Below, piece after piece: positions 1-11,907 of a DNA stretch of 64,000 nucleotides. Positions within the stretch are counted from its first letter, which is position 1. Each line of letters begins with the position of its first letter. Under the pieces are notes generated by a model that saw only the letters and a program-made list of their open reading frames with translations, was not told the origin of the DNA and made no database searches. The position numbers and the translations under genes are program-made. Source of the DNA: Polytrichum commune (Eukaryota > Streptophyta > Polytrichopsida > Polytrichales > Polytrichaceae); contig OX485808.1 of the NCBI GenBank assembly GCA_950295325.1, positions 6,140,501 through 6,204,500 on the forward strand, read 5' to 3'.

Positions 1-1597
1 CCCACATGTGGTGATTAACTCTTCGAAACCAATTTTAGTTTGACTTTGAGGTGTTATGATTATTCACAAAACATAAAAAGAGTGAAGTGTGGTGTGGATT
101 TAAGTTTAGGCATTAGAATGTGTTGGGTGGTTATTTCAAGGGTTGAGTTCAATAGGAGAATGCCTTGATTATGTGAGTAAGGGGTAAGGTGAGGCAAGGT
201 GAGCTCCGCGGGTTAAATGCCCACTTTTGGATCCATCTTGTTAGTTTAGGAAGAAGGAAGCTTGGTGGAAGGGGATTAGTCCCTACTTTGAAGGTGAAGG
301 TTAAGGGATTGTGATTGGAGGTGCTAATCCTCTCACCCTATCCTCACTTTTCTCTCCCTCTCCCCCTCTCTCCCTCTTTGCTACTTAAGGTGTTTTCTCT
401 CTCATTTTCCTCTCTCTCCATCAAGCGCTCTCAAGGGAGCAAGCTCCTAAGAGCTTGAGCCACGTGTGTGGATTGTTAGTTTTCTAGTGAAGTTAGTTAG
501 TTAAGCTCTCTCTCTCAATTCACCCCATGGGAGTAAGCTCTTATAGCTTGAAGGCCACATGTGTGGATTAGTTAGCCTTAGTGATGTTAGGGAGTTAGTT
601 TAGTTACTTATTCCAAATCATAGAGACCAAGTAGAAAAGTATTTGATTACAAGGTAGAGTCACCAAATTAGTTTGTAGTTTGAAATCCCTTAGGTAGCCT
701 CCTAATTTGTGTGTTAATTTAGGGCCATTAAGGAGCTTGGCCAAACCTTAGTGCAAATATACTAGTCTCTGCCCATCAGACTGAGCTTACGGCTGGGCAG
801 CATATAAGCTTATGGTTGGGCCAGCAGACTAGCTTACGGTTGGGCAGCATATAAGCTTATGGTTGGGCCAGCAGACTAGCTTACGGCTGGGCAGCATATA
901 AGCTTACGGTTGGGCAGCAGACAAGCTTAACCGGTTGGGCAGCATATAAGCTTACGGTTGGGCCAGCAGAAGAGCTTACCGGTTGGGCAACATACAAGCT
1001 TACGGTTGGGCCAGCAGAAGAGCTTAACCGGTTGGGCAACATATAAGCTTACAGTTGGGCCAGCATACGAGCTTACCGGTTGGGCAGCATACAAGCTTAC
1101 TTGGCCAAACCTTAGTGCCATTATCCTAGTGACTTAGAATTAGGACTTAGGGAGAGGACTTAATGAAATTAGTCAATGTGTGAGTTGTGTGGTTAGATAG
1201 CTAGGAGGGTGTGGGGTTTTTACAAGCAACTATATTTGAGGTTAACCATTGAGGGAGTGTTTTTCAACACTTACATCCTTGTTGGTAAAAAAATCAATCA
1301 CTTATATAACAATGGAGAGGGAGGAGGACTCTAGCATTGGCAAGGTGAAGGAGAGGATAATCAAAGGCGCAAGGAGAATATCCTTGAGAGCTTGTGTTGC
1401 CAAGGTTGCCGGTTGGACTCTTGAGAAGGCCAATTCGGTTACAAGCCAAGAGGTCACTACTAATAAACAAAGTGATTCAAAATGACATGTATGCCTCGGA
1501 ATGCAAAGAGATCATTCTTTTTATACGAACAATACATGTGATTCTCAACACCATCACCCGGACTAGGACGCCTAAGGGGGGTGGTTTTGGCCTCACA
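1..1597 (-). mobile_element. LTR-like repeat, cut by window edge
   Basis: This repeat is related to 59754-60962. Both share a stretch near 'gtggtgtggattta', a 'ggttgtgattgga' stretch followed by a CT-rich block (about 345-425 here, 60090-60170 there), a block around 'ccttgagggcatgtgt' and the same end, 'ttggcctcaca'. On the minus strand that end reads TGTGAGGCC, an LTR-like start. Immediately after 1597 LINE coding sequence begins, so the repeat appears to be inserted into the LINE. Its other end lies outside the window. It is probably a solo or partial LTR; no internal region was seen. Confidence 0.5.
780..1106. repeat. Minisatellite, units of about 25 and 50 bp
   Basis: Tandem copies of 'agcttacggttgggcagcat' and 'agcttatggttgggccagca' variants alternate about a dozen times. 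The array lies inside the LTR-like repeat and is absent from its relative at 59754-60962, so it expanded locally. The short open frame that crosses it is an artefact of the repeat. Confidence 0.85.
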
Positions 1598-2686
1598 CTC
1601 ATATAAAAAATCAAAATCCTAAACACAGTCATCAAACCCCGTATTGCCTATGCATACTACGCCGTACCATTCTCCAAACCAGATATTAAGAAACTAGACA
1701 AGATAATTAGTAAACTAACCAAAGAAATTTGCAACATCCCCAAAAGTACGGCCAACATTCTCACCCACCTCCCCCATGAAAACTTTGGCATTAATGCAAC
1801 CTCACTACTACCAGACTATATAAGGTACTTAGGACAACAACTAATCCAAGCCCTCAACGACCCAGGCCAACTAGGCACCATCTACCAAGGGTTATCCAAA
1901 CATATAACAGCTAAATATGGAGGCTCACTCCATCTCCCCAAACTCAAACAACAAGCATGTATAAGGTCACCAATAGCCCGAACACTCTTTCTCCTAGAAA
2001 GAGAATATGAAATACATGTCACCACCGCAAAATGCTCATTCCCTATTAAACAAACCCCACTAGAGAAAATATGGTTAACTAACCCAAATTATGATAACCT
2101 AACGGTAAACTCCAAAGCCAAAACACAAAAATACCTAAACAAATTATACCTATACGGCATCACCACACTCCCACAAATAAAAAACCCCGACACCAAAAAC
2201 ATAGTAACACCAAAAGAATTTCAAACCATATACAAACATGCCCCTAAACTTATCAAAGAAGCCCTACAACAAGCCACAAACCTATCTCCTACTCCACCAC
2301 CCACAACAAGCACGAGCCACCCTAACTTTGAACAACAAATGCCCCCCCAAAATGCACAAACCTCAAACACCCTCCCGCCAATCTCACAACCCACATTAGG
2401 ACAAGCAATCCAAACTATAATCAATGATAAAATCATCACTAGAAAAGATAAATGGGGTGCACAAGCCATAAAACGAATATACCTATGTCAATGGCAACTA
2501 CCACAAGGAACCACCCAACAATGGCGCAAAGAAGAAGAGCTAACACACCCGGATAATATCCTCTTAGAACATAATATACTATGCATAACACAATACCATA
2601 GAAACCAAATAAAACAACAAACCATACAAACATACACAAATTGTCTCAACCACACACAATCGCGAGACAACAAATTTATACACCCC
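1598..2686 (+). pseudogene. LINE, reverse transcriptase C-terminal region (part 1)
   Basis: The plus-strand translation from about 1608 begins KILNTVIKPRIAYAYY and runs on through 'LTKEICNIPKSTANILTHLP', the thumb and connection region that follows the catalytic palm in plant LINE reverse transcriptases. The catalytic FADD box is not present, since everything upstream is replaced by the LTR-like repeat ending at 1597. The frame stays largely open through the TPLEKIWLTN region. The block ends where a solo LTR begins at 2687. It continues as parts 2 and 3. Base composition is A- and C-rich on the coding strand, unlike the neighbours. It is a dead copy with no 5' part. Confidence 0.75.
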
Positions 2687-5172
2687 TGTGGTACCATTTT
2701 TTGGACAGAATGCCTAAATTTTAGTCTTGAAATGTAAATGAATGATAAATTTTACTCAAGATTAGTCAAATAGTGAAACATTAGGCAATTAGTTGCTTGG
2801 AAAGGGAAACGGGCCAGGAAATCAGAATTTTCCTTGCTGCCCATAGTCTAGAGGATATCAGGAGGCATGGAATTCACATGTGACAACTAGAAGTAGCACT
2901 TGGTATCCTAGCTACAGTCAGTCACCACCTTTTGGGGACAGAAAGATAAGAAGGAGGAGGAAGAGGACAAAAGAGATAGCATTGTAATTTTGAACTTCCT
3001 CTCGTGAAGAGAGTGAATGTTGTTTTGTCAATTCTCCCAATTACAGGGTGTGAAACCCTTAATTCTATTGTACAACATCTTTTGGAATATATCAATACAT
3101 AGTGCAATTATCAAATCCTTTCTCAGTGAGTGGTGAATGCAAAATTGTGAACATTGTTGTTGATGTGGAATTTGATTCAGGAGTGTGAAACTCTTGAAGG
3201 GAGTGATACATGTTTCATGTTTGTATCGCAAACAATCTGGTCCGGAATTTCTTGGATAGTCTCTTAAGATTCAGGATTCCAAAGATGAAGTTGATGTGTG
3301 GACAGTGAAAGTCCCTAGTTCGGAGTAAGTTTAAAGAGAATCCATAATGCCTTGCTCTGGTGTAGGGAGCAGGTATGTGTTGTGTGACTCTAAACTCATG
3401 TGAAGAAACCAGTGACGGAAAAGGGAGTGAGAAACTCTCAGTTGCATGATAAGCCTTTAAGAAATTGCACACCCATATCAATCCGTGCCATTTTAGTTCC
3501 TTAAGTGTGTCTTACTGATGGAAGTATGTGATAAGAGTGCAATTGATTGAAACAGATAAAGGATCTCAAATCCGATATTAGTATTCCTGACCATACCTCA
3601 CAAGGGGAATGTGAAATTCCATTGTGACTGAGGACATAATTCAATATTAACGACACCGTAATAGAAGTTGTAATAATCCTATCGGGAAGAGAGAGAAAAA
3701 GTGAGCCTTACAGTGAAGCGTTCTCCTATAATATTTATGAGGGACCGATAAGTATGGGGAATCTTATTGTGATAGAATCGTGGTATGAGGTTAGACTTTG
3801 AGAATGCATCCCTGTGTTATGGCCGAAAACGAGCTTTGTGAATTAATTTACTCGAGTCATGTTGTTGCTCAACATCGGGGTGTAAAGCCCGTTATTCCTG
3901 ATATATCACTTGAAGCATAAATTAAGAGAGTCATGAGCCGTAACAGTTTGGACAAACTGTAGGAGAGTTAACACTCCTTGACTCCATTTAGAATAATCAT
4001 CTTCTTGGTAGTTCAATTCCATGGCTTAACAGATGAGAGTTGAATTCTGAGAAGAGAGTTTCTTGGGAGAAGCTGACTACCGAAATCCCCACCGGGAGAA
4101 ATTCCATCTTTATGAATTCAATCCGGAGAGTGTTCGGGAATTCGCGAAATCAACTCGCAATAATTGGACATAAGAGAGTGTGATTCGGGGAAAGAAATCA
4201 CACTATATTTTTTCCTCCGTATTTGGTATTCCGAGAAGGAATCTTTTTGGTGTTCGGATTGAAGCCTTACAAGATCCCAGAAAAAAAAAATCGTCTTCTT
4301 TGTGTAAATCGCTCCTAAGAAGAGAGTGGGAGAATTCTAATTGAAACTTAAAATGATGTTTGCCGTGAGCAATTATGCTCTGTAGCTTGTGCTTCACCTG
4401 ATTGAAGGAAAGAGTTGTTGAGTCCCTGTTCGAATCTGAAGAGTAGTAGAAGGTGTAAAATTGAGCCAAAGAATTTGTGAACCTGAGTTAATGAATGTGT
4501 AGCTGAGGAATGTTGAAGTAAACTGTTCCAAAAAGCACCTAGACGAGGCAGTTGTGCGGAGACAAGGAACATAAGGAGTTAAGAGAAAGGAAGGAGTTGC
4601 GTGCGGAAGCTAAGCGTGCAGTTATCCCATATCGGTTGGGGGTTCCAACAAAGGCAGGTATAAAGCCTATCCCTCCTTGGTGGCTAATGTGTCTAGACGC
4701 TTCTCATGACACAACAAGACTCGCTACTGGTTACTAGTGACTAGACTTGTCACTTGGAACTAAGACTGTCTACTTGGCACTTGTAACTAGGCTGTCTACT
4801 CGAGACTCGCTACTAGACTTGTGTTACTAACCTAGGCCGGTTCGCACGCTTAAGACTCGGTTCCTATCACTCGTTACTAGACTTTTGTTAAACATAAGAG
4901 CATGATAATTTATTTATGAGCACTAAGAGTCTTTATCAATGTTCATGAGATATAAAATTGTGGCTGAGTAATTTACTCCTTATAAGCTAATTTATCCTAA
5001 CAAGTGCAAATGAGGAAGTAAATTTTAAGTTAATTGACTGTCAAAAGCATACTATAAACGTTTTAACCTATCAATTAACCTTATCGTGACAAACTAGAGA
5101 TACATCTGACACTCATTTGGTCTTCCCTGGGGTTTTTCAGAGTTTGAACCCTACCCTAAAAAGCTAACTACA
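2687..5172. mobile_element. Solo LTR, 2486 bp, inserted in the LINE
   Basis: The block begins TGTGGTACC and ends CTAACTACA, the usual TG...CA of an LTR. The five bases ACCCC stand on both sides (2682-2686 and 5173-5177), and the LINE sequence is collinear across the single remaining ACCCC. A TATA-like 'tataaagcc' lies near 4660. No gag or pol sequence is inside. It looks like a complete solo LTR left by recombination. The start and internal motifs such as 'catagtctag' resemble the LTR-like block at 38948-40571. Confidence 0.75.
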
Positions 5173-5979
5173 ACCCCCCTAGAAAAATTAACAACCTCAA
5201 GTTATCCACACAAGAGTACAACCCAGACCGAGACATACAAGTAGACAAACCAACCATCCAAATACAAGCCTCAGAAGCCAACATCTATGACCAAAGAGGA
5301 AATTACATGGCCACCATCACCAGTGAACGACTACAATGGCTTTGGGACCAATTCTCCCACAATAATCACACAAATAACTAACTCCTTACTACCTCCCCCC
5401 CAAAACTTCGAAACATAAATACCATGGCTCATACAAAGATACATAACCATACTCCCCAAGAAAAAACCAAAAAACATACAACCAAATAACCTACACAATG
5501 CACTACACCCAACAATTACCAAGACACTAATAGAATCATTTAAAATCACACACTCGTACTACTCATCACCCCTTACATGGCCCACTCACCTCACACAATA
5601 TCACTCACTCCACAACCGAGACAAAATCTTTGGATCTATGGGACACGCACAATCCACTAGATGGAGAGGCATTGGCCTAGCGCACCCTACGGACTACAAT
5701 ACCATAGTGGAAGCCATCCATTGGGCCCGGATGGCATCTAAAGAAGATACGAACACAGTCACCATACTAATAACCAACCATAATGACTGAACACCACAAC
5801 AACTCCAATTTACCACAAAGGGAGATATACATATACTAACAACCATCCCACCACACACCATACAATACAAGCCCACAATAGAGTGGCCAAAATACTACCA
5901 ATATGAAGAACCATCCTTGATCTCAATACTATGTATACATAGCCAAACAAACATAACACCAAATTTACAAACCCCCAGT
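5173..5979 (+). pseudogene. LINE, linker between RT and RNase H (part 2)
   Basis: This continues part 1 after removal of the solo LTR and its duplicated ACCCC. It reads NNLKLSTQEYNPDRDIQ and later 'KIFGSMGHAQSTRWRGIGLA' and HPTDYNTIVEAIHWARMAS, which is the typical spacer between reverse transcriptase and RNase H in this kind of plant LINE. The reading frame changes and in-frame stops are present, for example after ITNHND near 5788, so it is degenerate. It ends at a second solo LTR at 5980. Confidence 0.65.
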
Positions 5980-8059
5980 TGTCGAGGTCACCTTCAAACC
6001 CTCAGCAAACTTAGACGGTGTAACCCGCTGCTGACCGGTTTACATGGAAGTTACTCCCACCAAAATTAGATCCTTCATTAGGTTTTCCATTTATGGTGAA
6101 GGTGTATGCACTCATATAATCTTAATTTTGTGATACATAATCTTAATGCTCTTTTGAATCCTCAAGGACAAATTGACCTAAGTTTTCAAGTTTATGTCCC
6201 CCGAAATCTAATGTCAAGGTTAGGTGTTTTTAGGGAGAACATCGTTCATACATACAATATCTTTCATGGTTTGAAAGATCGTAAAAGATTCTTAATCCAT
6301 TTAAGAATGTGTGTTTATGATAAGTTCACAATTCCTTTGAAGGTCCAAACATACTCCCTCACTAAAGTATATTCATAAGATTTCATTCTTCTACTCAATT
6401 CCTAGAGTTCACATAATTTAGATGAATCTTTGTTCTATATCTACTCAAGTCCTTTTTCCTTTGCAATTCCTAGGCTATCATTTGGAGTACATGTGAAGAG
6501 GTGTGTTTAGAGATGACATTTTGAGTAATGCTCGATGTAGCCATCTCTCGTTCGTCCTTCTCTTGGTATGATGGTGAAATCCGACGCCTTCCACCAAGTA
6601 AATCACTTCATACTTTTCGATCCATGATTACCAAAACTCCAAGGTAGCCCTCACATGTTAGATCTCCCTTTTATGCAATGGCTTTGAAAACATTATCTCC
6701 AAGCTCTTCAAAAGGTAAGTTCTCCAAAGTCCCTTTTCTTTTGTGGAATTTCTAATTTAACGCCACTCACGGTTTCCGAGTTTTCCTCAAAAGATTCTAA
6801 GTTCCAATCTTGTGTTTCACGGCCTTACGCCTCCACTTTTCTTCTAATTATAAGTCCTCCAATTCTCTAAGTTTTGAGAAACTTCCGAATCCTTCTCGGT
6901 CTCCGGGCACAAGGATTTATCAATACTTTTAAACCTCGGACACCAAGAATAGTTGATCCGTAATGGTTTTCTAACTTACGGCCTCCAATCTCCAGGGCCT
7001 CCAGTAGCAAGGGCCTCCAGTATCAAGGGCCTCCAGACTCAAGGGCCTCCAGTCTTCTTCAATCCTCCGAGGATAATATTTCAATCCTTTTAGTTCCGAA
7101 AGCCTCCGAGGATAATATTTCAATCCTTTAGTCTTCAAGCGCGAGGATATATTTCAATCCTTTAAAGTTCGTAGGCCACCGGTCTTCTAGTCCGCCACCT
7201 CGAGTTGCTTGCGTTGAATGAGGTCTTATAGGGCCCCTAAGTGCCCCCTTATATAGGCTTTGAGATCTAGGAAAATGGGGATTAGGCGGTTAGGTCTTTT
7301 CCCAATGTAAAATGTTTGTATTTACTAATTTTAGCTACTGTATGTAATTACAGTCTAAATCCGACCCTGTCATATCTATTAATAGTACTGACACGTGCTA
7401 AATTTAGATCAGTCAATGGGGTACATTCGGGCATGTATTAGTCATCTAGATGTGCCAAGAGTGCAACTCTTCTAATCTCATCCATAACCTCCGTTCATTC
7501 CAAAGTTTACTCCCCATTCATTGACGGCAATGGAATTAGGTAAGTTCATCCAGGAATAGTCATCCTCCTTTGTCCTTTCATCCGCTCTTCTACGGGTTCA
7601 TCCTCCTACTCCCTTACTATCTCTACTTACTAATCTACTAAGTGCCTCCTAACTTATTAGTATAAAAGTTCTCACTAATAGACCTATTCAAAATTGAGCC
7701 TCTAACCTACTAGTCTAAAAGTTCCTACTAATAGGTTTACCAAAATTTGGGCTCGGCCCCTAGCCCTAAATATTGCGGTGGGTCCTACAAAAGGGAGCGG
7801 CCCGGGCTTAGTTCTTCGCAGCCCTCTCGCTACTACCGGTCTCGCAGCTCCCTCAGGCTCCCAACCTCCTTAGCTGCGCTTCCAGCTTTCTTCCGCCACG
7901 TGGCCGGCCTTCCTTTCCCGGCTCGCTCCCAGTCTGTCTCCCGACCTTCGCTCTTGCTTCAAACGCCTCCCCCCCTCTTGTGTTGTCGCCTGAACTCTGT
8001 CGCCGAAACTGAATCCTTATGATGTTGAGTGTTCCCCTGTTGATCTGGAGGTATCTACA
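5980..8059. mobile_element. Solo LTR, 2080 bp, inserted in the LINE
   Basis: It starts TGTCGAGGTCACC and ends GGTATCTACA. CCAGT occurs on both sides (5975-5979 and 8060-8064), a 5-bp target duplication, and the LINE frame rejoins cleanly over a single CCAGT. Inside are tandem 'gggcctccag' units at about 6998-7050 and a GC-rich segment at 7770-7990 that resembles an LTR promoter and leader. Open frames in that GC-rich part look incidental. No internal retroelement genes remain. Confidence 0.75.
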
Positions 8060-8644
8060 CCAGTGCACTATCGCACGTACTAAAACAAATCACCAACACA
8101 CATATAGACACCTACCCCATCAAACCCACCACACCACACTACCACATCAAATTCTCCAAAACATGGAAAAACGCACCCAAAAATAATACCCCCACAACAA
8201 ATACCATCACCCCAACACCCTTACCAACTACATACTACCACCAACACCCTCTTAAATACCACCCGACACAATGCATATACACTGATGGATCATTTATCCC
8301 CCCATCCAAAAACTCAGAAGGACAAATAGAAGGCAACACCGCGGGATCTGGAATATACAGCCCGAATAACAACATTCAAATATCTGAAAGACTACCGGGG
8401 CACCAAAACATCCTAAGAGCAGAATTGAATGCCATACTCCTCGCCATCAAAATCATAGAAACCACACGAATAGACACACATATATTTACAGATAGCCTCA
8501 ACAACGTATATTTAATCAGCAACCACATACAACGCCCAACTTCACTGTACCATCACCCCGATAAACTCCTTATAGCAGCCATAGTACGCCAAATCTACTG
8601 GACTCCACACTTAATTCACATCCACAAAGTACGGGCCCATACGG
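8060..8644 (+). pseudogene. LINE, RNase H domain (part 3)
   Basis: The plus strand encodes a recognisable ribonuclease H. YTDGSF carries the first catalytic Asp (about 8278-8295), RAELNAILLAIK the Glu (about 8418-8453), and FTDSLNNVYLI the second Asp (about 8488-8520), with IHKVRAHT at the end. Such a domain removes RNA from the RNA-DNA hybrid and is found at the C-terminus of some plant LINEs. The domain is cut at 8645 by the LTR of a Ty3-type element and its remaining C-terminus was not found. It is part of the same LINE as 1598-2686 and 5173-5979. Confidence 0.75.
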
Positions 8645-9851
8645 TGTCGGGTAGAGAGGGGTCCGCCTTAGGAAAGCACTGGGCTTCTGGCTGCAACTAG
8701 ATTTTATCGGACCCGTCGAATCTTCTGGTCTTCAATCGAGTCTTCTGGTCTTCTAGTCTTCAATTTCTTCAATTTCTTCTAATCTTCAACCTCTTTCCCG
8801 TCGACCTATCCTGTTGCAGCTCTATATGGGTAAAGGATAAGGGTAGAGTGATAAGAAACCATGGGCTTCGAACGGGTAAAACGGGACGTCAGAACACGAG
8901 CTGACGTCCGAAAGATTGGCTCCTAAACTTTCAAACCCACGGTGACCAGCAATCGCGCCTCAGCAGTGGGAACGACAGAAAACAACCTTGTAGGTGATCA
9001 ATCCCACTTCGTTGTCACAAACAACCTTGTGGGTCATTAATCCCACTTCGTTGTCACACATGAAACAAATTACGATGCAGAAATGAAATGCAACTAGCCT
9101 CCAAAACCGGCTTGGAATCACACACACAAGAAAAAGACAACGTGCCACAAGCAACCACACATTCGAGTCTTGAAGCCTTCAATTTTCAAATCTGTCCGTC
9201 TTCTATGGTCGGTCGAAGTCTCAGCTCTTCTTTTAAGAACCAACAGACTTCCCTCCACTCAAACAAGCACAAATCTTGATTGCTAACTTCCAAAACAACA
9301 AGTGAGATCTCTCATGAATCACAAATCCCTCGTATTTTATTTCATATTCTTCTCAAAACAACTCACACCGTGAGCTTCGAATCCACTTCTCTCTCTCAAC
9401 AACTTCTCTCCCACAATAATCACATAACATCTTTCCTTCACCACCTCTCTCTATCCATGCGAAAGACAAAGTTCTATCTTATCCTCATCACATGGCTTCT
9501 AATCACCCATTGGTCCAAAAAGTAACTCAAGATAAACTAAGTAAGACTAAAAAATGTAAAGTAAATGCAACACTAAGAGTAAATTGTGAGTAAACAAAAG
9601 GATAAAGGTAACTATCCACTTCTATCCACTTTTATCCTTTGGTAAAGGTAACTAAGAGTAAACTATGAATAAATAAAAAGGTAAGCAACTTCTATCCACT
9701 TCTATCATTAGGTAATGATAACTAAAATAAACTATGAGTAATTAAAAAGTAATCTACTTCTATTCTTTATTATTTTTCTCCAAGACCAAGAATCACAATG
9801 CAATATTAAATACGTACACATCTATATAGTGTACGTATTTACATTACGACA
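8645..9851 (-). mobile_element. LTR of the Ty3-type element, 1207 bp
   Basis: Read on the minus strand it starts TGTCGTAATG at 9851, directly after a purine-rich tract (AGAGGGGGTGAAA, about 9852-9866), and ends CCCGACA at 8645 against LINE sequence. The start holds a small palindrome around 'aatacgtac'. Internal direct repeats include two 'cccacttcgttgtcaca' units (about 9003-9058) and several 'cttctatccactt' units (9610-9710). It is the 3' LTR of the integrase-bearing part. Confidence 0.7.
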
Positions 9852-9895
9852 TTTCACCCCCTCTAAATCTGCACATCCTCCGGTATGTGCCAAGT

Positions 9896-11263
9896 TTAGT
9901 CTTCTCCATCATCTTGGTCATCGTCTGATATATTTTCTGTTGGTTCATACTCTCCTTGAGTTTCGTCTTCGTTAATTCGGGAGTCTGGATCCATAAGTTC
10001 TGCAAGCTCCTCATAGTAAAAGCGTCCATCTCTTCTTTTGAAAACCTTAACTCTTTTCCCAGCTACAGGTGTTCGTAGAAGAGTCCCATCCAATTCGCGA
10101 AGTGAATAAGTGCCATTGGAATGCACTTTGATCACCACATAAGGCCCAAACCATCTCTTTACAAACTTGCGCACCGTGCTATGTTGATTCTCCAAGGAAC
10201 TGTCAAATACAAGTACCCAATCTCCTTCTTCAATTTTCCTCACCCTCAATCGATGCGTCTTGTCAAACTGCTCCTTGTTGCCGAGCCTTGCAACCTTCAA
10301 TCGTTCCAATGCCATTGCAATGTCTTCAGGCAATCTCTCAAGTTGTTGTATACGAAGCTCCAACAATCTTTCTGTACTAATGCCATCCTCCCATGAAAGA
10401 AAAACCCATGTGGGAATATCTTCCTCCCCTGACATCATTGGCTTTTGTCCATATATAAGCTCCACAAGCATGTAACCCGTCACTGTGCTATGTGTGGTTC
10501 TATCAGCCCATAGAGCAAATGGTAGCAATTTTGGCCAAATACTATGTTTCCCCTTGCAAGCTTTAACCAATGTATGAATGATTGGAGGATGTCCCCTCTC
10601 GATCTTGCCATTAGCCTCAGGGTTGTAAGCCGTTGTTAACTTCAATTGCACACCATATCGCTTGAAAAATTCTTTGGCTTCAGCGACATCCAATTCTCCT
10701 CGGTCAGCTCTCATCCTACCAAAGCTCCCATACCGACTAAAAATATCTTCAAGTATAAATCGGCATACATTTTCTGTTGTCTTAATCCTCAAAGCTCTTC
10801 CTTCAACAAAGTTTGAAAGTTCTTCTCTAGCTAAAACAAGATACTTTATTTCCCACATTGCATTTGGCATAGCAACCAAATCAATCATCCATTGGAAATG
10901 GATTGCAATGGGATAAGTAGGATGTAACTCATCTCTATGTCGTACCTTCGATTGCAATTGGCATACTACACAAGATGATACAAATTCTTCAACATCTTTG
11001 TATAGCCCCTTCCACCAATATCTCTCCTTGATTTTTATATAAGTGGCCCAAACTCCTTTGTGACCAGCCCAAAATGAATCATGAAATTCTTTAAGAACTT
11101 GGGTCTTAGTCTCAGAATCCCCAACCACTCTCAATGGCATTTGATCAGCTCTTTTCGCTCTCTTCCACAAAACCCCATCTCTTAACAGATAACCATAGGA
11201 TTGATGTCTGATGGATTTGAATGTCTTATCCACCCAACCCGCTTGCCGCTTCATTGTACTCAA
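9896..11263 (-). pseudogene. Ty3/gypsy integrase region (fossil part)
   Basis: A 455-residue reading frame shows the integrase zinc-binding module (HDSFWAGHKG and, later, CVVCQ), the catalytic core with WMIDLVAMP, MRADRGELDV and 'YNPEANGKIERGH' in the family's Asp, Asp and Glu order, and a C-terminal module with RKFVKRWFGPYVV, the GPY/F-type end of Ty3/gypsy integrases. The tail is acidic and no chromodomain was recognised. In life it would insert the cDNA copy into chromosomes. It ends just before the polypurine tract and LTR. It is part of a broken element. Confidence 0.85.
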
Positions 11264-11311
11264 GTAAGTCCAATATCTCTTAATTTTCCTTCATAAAGCT
11301 CGGTTGTAAAG

Positions 11312-11469
11312 TCCACTTCTATCCTTAGGTAATGATAACTAAAATAAACTATGAGTAAATAAAAAGGTAATCTACTTCTATTCTTTATTATTTTTCTCCA
11401 AGACCAAGAATCACAATGTAATATTAAATACGTACACATCTATATAGTGTACGTATTTACATTACGACA
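11312..11469 (-). mobile_element. Second copy of the LTR edge, about 158 bp
   Basis: This stretch is nearly identical to the right end of the LTR at about 9696-9851, including 'aatacgtacacatctatata' and the end ACGACA. It separates the integrase region from the methyltransferase, protease and gag region. That means the element is built from two copies joined or nested, rather than one simple insertion. Confidence 0.8.
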
Positions 11470-11907
11470 CCGTGTATCACCCAATAATGGCACATTTTCA
11501 AAAATGTACCCTGGCGGAGTTGATTGGTGGGTAAACCACCATTGTGTCAATCGCATCATATCCGCGAACAAACTAGACCTAGAATCATCCAAACCCTGGC
11601 CAGTTCTTGCCCGTGAATGACCTTGACAAGGCCATTCTGCAATAATTAAATCCACGTGGCCCAATCTTCTCAAATCCTCATCACTAATCATAGTGACATC
11701 TTGAGGAAGTTGACCACAACATCCAAGAATGGCAGAGGCTGACAATTATGCGGGGTACCTCAACAACAATTGTTGGATGTGGTGTCGAACGGTTCTGTTG
11801 GCTGCATATCCATTATCCACATGAATATATCGCCTAACTGTAATCCCAACCTCCAACACTGCCGCCAAACATGTGCCAATACCCCCAAAGATTTCCACAA
11901 GGTCAAT
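11470..11907 (-). pseudogene. Cytosine-5 DNA methyltransferase domain in the retroelement (fossil part)
   Basis: Downstream of the protease, the minus strand encodes hallmarks of C5 methyltransferases. There is motif I in DLVEIFGGIGTCLAAVL, with an acidic motif II-like end (RYIHVDN), then LPQDV, then the motif IV loop in VDLIIAEWPCQGHSRA with the catalytic Pro-Cys, then GQGLDDSRSSLFADMMRL, and motif VI in YIFENVP. The arrangement and the V-RYI/LF spacing resemble the Dnmt3/DRM type more than Dnmt1. The later target-recognition and motif IX-X parts were not seen before the LTR edge. Gypsy elements with such domains were reported from the charophyte Klebsormidium, with the idea that they methylate their own DNA. 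Here it is part of a broken copy. Confidence 0.8.

Noticed and set aside
790-1106. CRISPR-like regular array
   Set aside because: Units are contiguous and vary without unique spacers; the sequence is eukaryotic and the array is a minisatellite.
927-1121. Small repetitive protein in the first minisatellite
   Set aside because: Its sequence follows the DNA repeat exactly and has no independent support.
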